Source of the DNA: Telopea speciosissima
Taxonomy: Eukaryota > Streptophyta > Magnoliopsida > Proteales > Proteaceae
Assembly: GCF_018873765.1 (NCBI RefSeq)
Contig: NC_057924.1
Coordinates: forward strand, 18,409,542 to 18,473,541
Direction: 5' to 3'
Length of the DNA stretch: 64,000 nucleotides
In this document: one piece after another, positions 55,266 to 64,000 of the stretch
Layout of the letters: each line of letters opens with the position of its first letter
Numbering within the stretch: the stretch's first letter is position 1
Program-made: the position numbers and the translations under genes
The notes under the pieces: generated by a model
Databases searched by the model: none
Told to the model about the DNA's origin: nothing
The model's input: the letters and a program-made list of their open reading frames with translations, nothing else

Positions 55266-57953
55266 TTGGGTTTCTCTGCTGCCAGTATGGATGATTCTGC
55301 CAAGTCTACAGCTACTTCGGATCAGCCACTTCATGATGGCCAAAGCAAAACAGACTACCACAATTTTCCACCCAATCCTATTAAACTAGATGGCTCAAAT
55401 TACCTTCTATGGTCCAGATCTGCCTCCTTTGCTATTGCTGGCCGTGGTCTCACCAGCCATATTAATGGCACCAGTGTTATGCCAGATGAACAAGGACCTG
55501 ATCAGGAAAGGTGGCTTGCCAACAATAGTGTTCTCATGTCCTACCTGATTGGTTCTATGACTTTAGATTTGCAGCATAATTTTCTTCTCCTTGACATAGC
55601 CTCACAGATTTGGGCTGCTTGCAAGGAAATCTACGGGGAGCTTGGCAATGATGCCTAAGTATATAAACTCCGGAAGAAGGTCCTTCACACCACTCAGGGA
55701 GAACTTTCAGTTTCCAAATACTATGCTACTCTACGCAGTCCGTGGCAACAATTGGACCAGTTCTCTGACTTTCACCCTACTACAGATACTGACATTGCTT
55801 CCTATAAGAAGCATGTGGACAAGATCAGGTTATATGATTTTTTGGCTGGCTTAAATGTGGAGTATGATCAGATTCGTGTTCAAGTGTTGGGCCATATGCC
55901 TTTTCCCACCCTTAAACAATCTTATGCCTGGGTGTCCTCTGAGGAAAACCGTAGGGCTGCCATGCTGCACCCACCTATTACTGACAGATCAGCCCTCAAG
56001 GTTGCTGCCCCAGCTACTCCTGCACCTGTTGGTACTGCTTCTCTTGGTGATTCTACTACAGGGACTGTTGTTTGTAAGCACTGTCACAAACCCTACCACA
56101 CCAAAGAGAAGTGTTGGAAACTTCATGGGAAACCAACTGACTTTGAAGCTAAAAGGGCTGCCAAGACAAAAATAAAGACAAAGACCAAGGCCCATCAAAC
56201 TGAGACTGTTACTACAGCCCCTGCTACTGACACTGGTCTATCCCAGGATGATCTACAGGAACTCCTACGTGTGCTAAGGTCTTCTGCTGCTGCTGCCTCT
56301 ACTACATCAGCTACTGCCAACTCTTTTGCTCCTTCAGGTTCACACTTTGCCCAGTCAGGTATTCCATTTGGAGGTCATTGTGCTTTTGTAGCTTCCCATC
56401 CTTGGATCATAGATTCTGGAGCTACAGATCATATGACCGGTTCCTCTAGTCTGTTTCACAGATATTCTCCCACTTCTGGGAAAGACAAGGTCGAAGTGGC
56501 TGATAGTTCCCTTTCTTCCATATCTGGAAAAGGAATCATCAATTGCACTTCCTCTCTTCCCTTGTCTTCTATTTTGCACATTCCTAATTTTACTACTAAC
56601 CTTCTTTCAATTAGTAGTATTATTCGTGATCTTAACTGCAAAGTCACTTTTTTTCCTTCTCATTGTGTGTTTCAGGATCTGGAATCTGGGAAGACGATTG
56701 GATTGGGTAAAGTGCACGGTGGACTGTACCTGCTTGATGACGGTTGCTTCTCTCCACCACCATTACCTTCTCTGCTACACCAGAACTCCTTGGTCTCTTC
56801 TGAACTCTACCAGTGGCACTCTAGGTTACGTCACCCCCTTTTAGGAATTTTAGCACATTTATTTCCTAGTTTGGTTACCCTACATACTAAGGATGACTTT
56901 TTTTGTGAGGCTTGTGTTCTGGCCAAACAGACACGTTCAACTTATCCAATTTCAAATAAAAGGAGTTCTTGTTTTCAATTGGTGCATTCTGATGTTTGGA
57001 GCCCTAGTCGTAAGACATCTATTTCTGGTCATCGTTGGTTTGTCTTTTTCATTGATTGTCATTCTAGGAACACATGGGTGTATCTTTTGCAGACAAAAAA
57101 TCAGGTTTTTTCATGTTTTCAGCATTTTCATAAAATAATCCAAACTCAATTCCAAGCTACTCTCAAAATATTGAGAAGTGATAATGGAACCGAGTATACA
57201 AAATCTCAATTTCAAAAATACTTGGTTGATCATGGCATTATTCACCAAACTAGTTGTGTTGATACCCTTACCCAGAATGGTGTAGCAAAACGAAAAAATC
57301 GTCACTTGTTAGAAATGGCCAGGGCTTTTATGTTTGCTAGGAATGTCCCATCTCAATATTGGGGGGATGCGGTTCTCACTGCAGCCTATCTCATCAATAA
57401 ATTACCTTCTCGGGTTCTTAACTCCCATAGCCCGACTGATATTTTATTGGGGAATACCTCCTTTATTATGCCTCCAAAAGTGTTTGGTTGTGTGTGCTAT
57501 GCTAGAAATACAAAATCTCCAGGCAAACTTGAACCCAGGGGGTTACGTTGCATATTCTTGGGTTATTCTCCAACCCAGAAAGGTTATAAGTGTTACCATC
57601 CCCCTTCCCGCCGTACTTTGGTTAGTATGGATGTTGTCTTTCATGAGACCCTTTCCTATTATTCTTCACCACCTCTTCAGGGGGAGAATTCTAGTGAAAA
57701 TGTGCTGTTTTTTCCTCCTTTTGAGGTTCCTCCAATTTTTAGCCCTACGGTTGCTGCCCAGTCTCCTACGACTGTTGTCCAGCCTCCTTTGAATGCTGCC
57801 CAACCTTCTTTGATTGCTGCCCAACCTCCTCTGGCTGTTCCCCCCTCATCCGAAGGGAGTCCTTTACAGGGGGAGACCATGGAAAAGAGTGTTGTTAATG
57901 TTCCTATTAAGGGGGAGCTGACTCCAGTCCAGAGAACTATTGGTGAGGTTTAG
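55266..57953 (+). pseudogene. Copia gag, protease and integrase
   Basis: ATG 55266 (internal ATG 55287 also possible). Gag: PIKLDGSNYLLWSRSASFAI, then TAA at 55656-55658 (family Gln or Arg), resuming as KLRKKVLHTTQGELSVSKYY. CCHC knuckle CKHCHKPYHTKEKC. Protease PWIIDSGATDHMT (DSG catalytic). Integrase: WHSRLRHPLLG...CEACVLAK zinc finger, LVHSDVWSP (Asp), LRSDNGTEY (Asp), then QNGVAKRKNRHLLEMAR, where the third catalytic residue, Glu in the QNGVAERKNRH block of relatives, is Lys. This substitution by itself would abolish integration. From 55752 the frame is open for 733 codons to TAG 57951-57953. Confidence 0.88.
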
Positions 57954-59477
57954 AAGAGGATTGACAACTCCAATATACTCACCTATCAAAGGGGTGGGAC
58001 CAACAGAAGGCAACTTCAATCCACTATAGCACCAATATCCATCCAGTTGCCGGCTCAAGATCCAGATCCTTCCTCTCCTGGTAAGCCCTCTTCTCCCGAC
58101 CTACCTATTGCTCATCGCAAAGGTACTAGGACTTGCACTTTACATCCCATATCTCGTTTTGTTTCTTATAGTTCTTTCTCCTTCTTTTCGTGCATTTGTA
58201 TCTTCTCTTTCTTCTGTTTTGATTCCTAAAAATTGGCAGGAAGCATCTACAGATGGAAAGTGGAAGGCAGCAATGTTGGAAGAAATGAGAGCACTACACA
58301 AAAATAATACGTGGGATCTTATGGCTCTTCCTCCAGGGAATAAGCCAGTGGGATGTAAATGGGTCTTTGTAGTCAAACAAAAGGCTGATGGTACAGTGGA
58401 TCGATATAAGGCACGTCTAGTTGCAAAGGGGTTCACTCAAACTTATGGAATTGACTATCACGAGACCTTTGCACCAGTGGTGAAACTCAACACCGTAAGG
58501 GTGTTATTATCTTGCACTGCAAATCTTGGGTGGGACCTTCAGCAGTTGGACATAAAGAATGCCTTCCTTCATAAGGAGTTTGAGGAAGAGGTATATATGG
58601 ACATTCCACTAAGCTTCTCTGATGACAGGACCAAAGGCAAGGTCTGTAAATTGAAGCGTGCCCTTTATAGGTTGAAGCAGTCACCTAGAGCCTGGTTTGG
58701 CAAATTTCACAGGGCGATGATTTCAGCAGGTTATAAGCAAAGCAATGTTGATCACACTTTGTTTATCAGACGAGTTGGTGACGAGGTAACTCTTCTCATA
58801 GTCTACGTGGATGATATTGTGGTCACTGGTAATGATGGTGATGCTATCAAGAATTTGAAACTCTTCCTTAGCCATGAGTTTGAAGTTAAGGATCTGGGAC
58901 CCCTGAAATATTTTCTAGGGATAGAAGTTGCTCGGTCTTCAAAGGGCATCTTACTTTCTCAACAAAAATATGTCCATAATCTGTTGTCTGAGACTGGGTT
59001 GCTAGGTTGTCATCCTTCAGATAATCCTATGGAAGCTACTACAATACTTAAAGGAGAAAGAAGGTGAACCGGTTGACAAAGGTCGTTATCAGCGGCTAGT
59101 GGGCAAACTAATCTATCTCTCTCACACACGACCTGACAAAGCCATTGCTGTAAATTTGGTGAGCCAGTTTACGCATGATCCCTATTCTTCTCACATGGAG
59201 GCAGTCTTTTGTATTTTGCGGTATTAGAAGTCTGCTCCTGGAAAAGGTATCCTTTACTCTCCCAATGGTCATCTGAAGGTTGAAGCTTATACTGATGCCG
59301 ATTGGGCCGGCTCCATTGACAGAAAATCAATTTCTGGCTATTGTTTGTTTGTGGGTGGTAAACTTGTCACATAGCGTAGCAAGAAGCAGAATGTTGTGGC
59401 AAGGTCCAGTGCTGAAGCAAAGTTCTGTGCAATGGCACAAGGAATTTGTGAACTTCTATGGCTTAGAGGATTATTGT
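57954..59477 (+). pseudogene. Copia reverse transcriptase and RNase H, truncated
   Basis: RT: WKAAMLEEMRALHKNNTWDL, GCKWVFVVKQKADGTVDRYK, ARLVAKGFTQTYGIDYHETF, LQQLDIKNAFLHKEFEEEVY, and catalytic LIVYVDDIVVTGND (about 58795-58836). A frameshift near 58160-58175 precedes it and another near 59060 follows. RNase H fragments: LVGKLIYLSHTRPDKAIAVN, EAYTDADWAGSIDRKSISGY, AKFCAMAQGICELLWLRGLL, with two stops. Sequence similarity ends at 59477, where the hAT element starts. Confidence 0.88.
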
Positions 59478-59700
59478 AGGCATGGTTCAAAATCTCGCGA
59501 TATTTCGCCGAAATATCGCTTAATTTCGTATATCTCTAGCTTACCGAGATGCGAAATCAGGTCGAAATGAAAAAATACCATATTTCCTCGATATCTCGTG
59601 AGATATCGACGAAATATGGTGTTTTGGCTTAAAGTGTCACGTGAAGGGGGGCTTTAATACAATATTTCGCAGATTTCGGTCCATATTTCGACCGAGAGCT
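59478..59700 (+). repeat. Subterminal motif cluster of hAT element
   Basis: CGATATTTCG, CGAAATATCG, CGATATCTCG, GAGATATCGA and CATATTTCGA occur in both orientations within about 200 bp, the usual layout of hAT transposase binding sites. Confidence 0.6.
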
Positions 59701-60539
59701 GCATTTGCTAAGGAATTTCAGTCTTTTGCCTATTCTTCCACTCTTCCAAGCTCTCATCCAACACTCTAGCCATTGTTCAAGCACATTGTTGTCGGATTTT
59801 CGCCGGTAAACTCATCGGAGGGTCATCTAAGCTCATCATCCAAGCCTTTTTCCACTATTTAAGGTAAATTCTATTTCTCTAAAACTATTTTTTTGAAAAG
59901 ACTATGTACAAATTTTGTTGGATGGTGATGATATTAATATATGTTAGATACCGGAGGCCGATCTATAGCCTCACAGTGTTGAAATTTTTTTTCCATATGT
60001 ATTTTTTTTTTTTAATTTTCTGGTTTTAAAAATTCATTTTCCTACAATTAAAATAGGAAATAATTAGGGGTAATATGACTTAGATGGTAATGAATTAAAT
60101 ATATGTTAGACACCAATGGCCAATCTACGGCTTCACGGTGTCGGATTTATTTTTCTGCTCTTAAATAATTATTTTAATTTTTGAAAATTAAGAAAAATAT
60201 ATAAAATAAAATTAAAAAAAACAGAAATAAATAAGGAAAAATATGAGTTTTAAGTTTAAAAAATAATGAAAAAATATGAATGTTATTTCTATATGTTTTG
60301 AAATGCATTACATGTATATTATGTTTACTAATTTTTGGTTTTGTTGTGTTAGGTCAATACTTATATTAACATTATATATAAAAAATTGGTTTTAATTATG
60401 TGAAAAATATAAGGGTTAGGGGGGAAATATTAAATAACTATACAAGTGTATTAGTAATCTAAAAGTGTCAATTGAAGTGCATCTACATTAAGTTTTTTAA
60501 TTATTTGTGTTACTTACATTGCAGTAAACAAGTATCATT
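59701..60539 (+). other. hAT 5' non-coding region
   Basis: AT-rich. A 35-bp word (GGCCGATCTATAGCCTCAC and a variant GGCCAATCTACGGCTTCAC) occurs at about 59955 and 60118. Confidence 0.45.
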
Positions 60540-63500
60540 ATGGCGGATCGTGATAGTCAACGTGCGAAGGACAAACAAAAGGTGGGGGAAAGTAGTCAAC
60601 AAAGGGGGCGGAGGGAACAAAGAGAACAGAGGGAACAAGAGAGACCAGCCAGCCAACATAGGGGTGACATTGCATGGTTACATGGCACTCCCATTGATGG
60701 AGATAAGAGAAAATCTATATGTAACTATTGTCATATGCAATCTATGGGAGGTGGGTCCAGTAGACTTAAACAACATCTGACTGGAGGATCTAAAGATATT
60801 GTAGGTTCTCATATGGTCCCTACTGAAGTAGTCAGGGAGATTGGTGATAATATGAGGGGAAAGAAGAAGAGGAAGGCTGACAAGCAAAGGATAAGAGAAC
60901 AACTTGAGGATACAGTGAGGAGTTCGATGGGAGGAGGAAGACAATACAATGATGATGATGATGATGATGACATTGTAGTACCGATGACATACAAACAAGC
61001 AGAGAAGGCTAGGGATTTTAGGCGGACTGTTTCAAGGAGTAGAGTAAGTTTTCAAGATGATCGCGAGACAAAGAGTAGGGGTAGTAGAGAGAGCGGCGAG
61101 TTCTAGAGGTCCTAGATCTTTGAATCCTTTTAGAAGATCACAAAGTGTGAGGGCAGCCCCAACACCTCTACCAGATGCAGTACCACCATCAACATCCGAT
61201 CCTAAATTGCATAAGAAGAAAGGAAGCAGTCAACCCAGAATCAAAGGAGCATGGAAGGGGATGAAGGGATTGGTTAAAGAATCAATAACTAAGTTGATGT
61301 TATACCATACCATCCCAGCAAACACTGCGCAAGGCCCCCATTATGATACCATGATAGATACCATTGCAGAGGCTGGCCCAGGATTCAAGGACCCTACCCC
61401 ATATGAGGTAATTAATGTTTATCTACCTCAACAAAAGAGTGAGATTGATGAGTACATTAGTGAGATGAGGAATATGTGGGAGACATATGGGGTGACTATA
61501 ATGGCAGATGGATGGACTGGGCCTCTACAAGAAAGTCCATCATCAATTTCATAGTTTATTGTGATGGGAGGACAGTATTCCTCAAATCTGTGGATGCATC
61601 CAAAGAGATAAAGGATGCAAAATATATTTACAGATTATTAAAGGAAGTAGTGGAAAAAGATGTGGGTATTGAGAATGTTGTCCAGATTGTAACGGACAAT
61701 GGAAGTAACTTCAAGCTGGCCAGTGAGAAGATGATCAACAATAGTAAGTACCGGCTCTTCTGGACTCCTTGTGCAACCCATTGCATTGACTTAATGCTAA
61801 AAGATATGGGAAAGTTAAAGTTGGTGAAGACTATGGTTGAAAGTGCAAGACAAGTCACCAACTTTGTATACAACCACTCCTATGCACTCAATCTATTGAG
61901 GGAAAAATGTGGGGGTAACTTGGTTAGGCCTGGCATCACAAGATTTGCCACCAACTACATTGCCTTCAAAAGCATTAAGACAAAGAAGGCCGGGCTGAGA
62001 AGCATGTTTGCTTCTGAGGAGTGGTTTGAATGGAAGGGTTCCAAGACTGCAAATGGGAGGGAAGCACAAGCAACGATGTCATCTGAGGACTTCAAGACCA
62101 AACTAAGCAAAGTGGTGAAAGTTTTGGAGCTAGTAGTTAAAGTTCTACATGTTGCTGACTCCGCTCTGAAGGGCCCAACCATGCCAGTCCTATATGCTGC
62201 AATAGACTTGATGAAAGATAGTGTCTATAGTGTGGCTCCTCGCAGTAGCAACCACTTCTTAGATATCATAAATGCTCGCTGGGATAATCAACTTATGCAT
62301 CCATTGCATATGGCTGGTGAGTAAATTTGTTTTATGTTTACTAATTCATAGTATTATTATTTACTAATTACCTATGCATTTGACAATACCTCTATTCTAT
62401 ATGTCATATTTCAGCATACTACTTGAACCCTAAGTATCAATATAACAATAGGCTTGGGTTGGAAACTCAACTTATTGATGCTGTGAAACAAGTAGTGAAG
62501 AAGTTGGAGCCAGATGGTGCACTATAAACAATTTGCAACAATGAGGTGAGTTCATTTGGAAACTCAACTTATTGATGCTTTCAAATAAGTAGTGAAGAAG
62601 TACTTACTAATTTTCCACATGGGTGTAGATCAAGGTATTTAGGGATGCATTGGGAAGTTTTGGAACTGAGGCTGCGATACAAGGCAGAGCACGTGGTGAT
62701 GCTGGTAATTCTTTTAAGTTTTAAATTACATATGTATTGAAATTTGAAAGTTGAAACAACATTTGACACATGTCTTTTTTGTTGTAAACTTGTAATGCAG
62801 CTGAATGGTGGGTGTTGTATGGGGAATCGGCTGAAAACTTAAGAAGAATAGCAATTAAAGTCCTTGGCCAAACATGTTCTGCATCTAGTTGTGAGAGGAA
62901 CTGGAGTACCTTTGCACTCATCCACTCCAAGAGGCGCAACAGATTGGGGTCTCAACGTTCATCTGACATGGTGTATGTGCACTATAACTTGAGGCTGAAA
63001 CTGCAACACATACGCATGGGACATGAGGGACAGAGGGGCACCATTGATCTAGCTGACATCTTTCAAGTTGACTCAGACGATGAGGACCCTATTGTGGATT
63101 GGGTGAGGGATAGAGGTGAGCCAGTGTTGGATGAGAGGAGGTAGGATGGTGCGGGAGGTAGGCCCCTACATGAGACAGTCTAACAAATGATGATGGTGAT
63201 GAGCGTGATTGGTGGTGATGGTGATCTATGGTACGGTGGTGGTGATGTGGTGGTGGGATCAAACACGATCGCTGTAGAGCGAACCTGATCACATGGACAT
63301 TGATAACCTGGACATTGATAACCTATCTAGCTTTGTTGGTGGTTTGAGTATGGGTGATAGGGAGGGAGGACCGACTGGACATTGGTGCCCCATCTTTTGA
63401 TGCACATACCACTCCATTGGCATCGGATTATGGTACATCACAACCTTACGGTGGATATGGATATGGATCATCATCATATGGGCAGTTTAGTGGGGTAGGG

Positions 63501-63872
63501 GACTATGACTACCAGTCCCAGTCCCAGGGATATACTGGATCATCTTTTGTAGATAACATCTTTGCATACCTTAGCGGACCTAGCTACCAACCTCACCAGC
63601 CATACATGCAGCCAATGCCATCGTCTCTTGTGCCGGCGCCAACATCATATCACAGTGGATCATCTTCTTCACGGACTGGATCGATTGGTAACCCTAGCTT
63701 ATATCCTAGGATAGGTTACCTACAGTATATTGATGATTCCATTTACTACACTCGTTTCTTCTCCAATTCTATATCGTGGTCCACATATGTCCTTCAAACA
63801 GAGAGCAATGGACGTCTACTCCAGCGAGGCATGAGTGGGATTGATCCAGGGAGGCACAACAACTACTATTAG
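60540..63872 (+). pseudogene. hAT transposase (BED finger, DUF659, hAT C-terminal domain), frameshifted
   Basis: Exons: 60540-62316, 62415-62545, 62629-62704, 62801-63144, with clean GT-AG introns in phase. BED-type finger CNYCHMQSMGGGSSRLKQHL (about residues 61-80); an Asp-only run of seven (DDDDDDD); DUF659 with YEVINVYLPQQKSEIDEYIS and GVTIMADGWTG, continuing IINFIVYCDGRTVFLKSVDA; RNase-H-like core QIVTDNGSNFKLASEKM and WTPCATHCIDLMLKDMGKL; C-terminal dimerisation block EWWVLYGESAENLRRIAIKV, ASSCERNWSTFALIHSKRRN. Breaks: a frameshift near 61060-61105, another near 61528, and TAA at 62525-62527 (CAA expected). A Gly/Tyr/Ser-rich tail (63354-63872) is a further frame change. Non-functional. 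Confidence 0.88.
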
Positions 63873-64000
63873 CAGTTTAGCACTTGTAATTTGTAACTTA
63901 AGTTGTGATTTCATTGATCTATGAACTTGTGAGTTGTGACTTGCGAGTTGCGAGTCTTGTGATTTACTGACTTTGACACTTAGTGTATTGCCTTTAAGGC

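Larger units (their letters stand above)
54407..59477 (+). mobile_element. Ty1/copia LTR retrotransposon, interrupted at its 3' end
   Basis: Short 5' LTR (54407-54581), initiator-Met primer site, gag, protease, integrase, RT and RNase H in copia order, then an abrupt end at about 59477 inside RNase H, where a hAT element begins. No 3' LTR in the window. Gag-pol has a stop, at least three frame breaks and a substituted integrase catalytic residue. Confidence 0.9.
59478..64000 (+). mobile_element. hAT-superfamily DNA transposon (right end outside window)
   Basis: Begins near 59478 (CATGGTTCAAAATCTCGCGA) with clusters of CGAAATAT/ATATTTCG words, then a multi-exon transposase gene with BED finger, DUF659 and hAT dimerisation domain. 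The 3' terminus is not reached by base 64000. Confidence 0.85.

Noticed and set aside
1-64000. tRNA, rRNA, snoRNA or microRNA genes
   Set aside because: I looked for cloverleaf-like and conserved rRNA words and found none; a tool-based scan (tRNAscan-SE, Infernal) would be decisive.

Overview
The window looks like nuclear DNA from a repeat-rich flowering plant, most likely a non-grass species. It carries a TIR-NBS-LRR locus (a class essentially absent from grasses), a plant glutamate-receptor-like gene, GT-AG introns, plant LTR retrotransposons (Ty3/gypsy Tat type, other gypsy, Ty1/copia), an L1-type LINE, a hAT transposon and several MITE-like repeats. I see no bacterial genes, CRISPR array, rRNA or tRNA gene. 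Most coding sequence belongs to mobile elements, and nearly all of it is broken by stops or frameshifts.

Left part (1-15.2 kb): a decayed FAR1/FRS (MULE-transposase-derived) pseudogene; a pentatricopeptide-repeat fragment bracketed by a short inverted repeat; then a complete-length 10.6-kb Tat-type gypsy element (4590-15213) with a perfect CTAAG target duplication, minisatellite-filled LTRs, two RNase H domains, a 33-bp tandem array and an antisense ORF between pol and the 3' LTR. Middle-left (15.2-21.2 kb): a gag-only copia element (17196-20297, CAATG target duplication) inserted between the arms of an older inverted repeat.

Host-gene core (21.2-44.4 kb): a seven-exon TIR-NBS-LRR locus (21205-28354) damaged in the TIR exon (homopolymer-like segment), by a nonsense codon and by a frameshift, with MITEs and a MULE-like element in its introns; a tandemly duplicated non-coding unit; a gypsy element on the minus strand (30358-35725) that lacks a primer-binding site; then a four-exon glutamate-receptor-like gene (40232-44355) that is intact except for one stop codon. 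One MITE family is present three times, once inside an intron of each of these two host genes.

Right part (44.4-64 kb): a gypsy 5' remnant, an L1 LINE remnant, the last two exons of a tRNA isopentenyltransferase (IPT9-type) gene on the minus strand, a roughly 1-kb fold-back repeat, and a copia element whose RNase H region is interrupted by a hAT element that runs off the window edge. The first IPT exons probably lie beyond base 64000, so the TE nest at 54.4-64 kb may sit inside one of its introns. I found no convincing new multi-gene system. The most unusual material is the repeat architecture of the Tat element, the intact-but-for-one-codon GLR, the damaged TNL, and the IPT exons, which are too short to stand out as ORFs.
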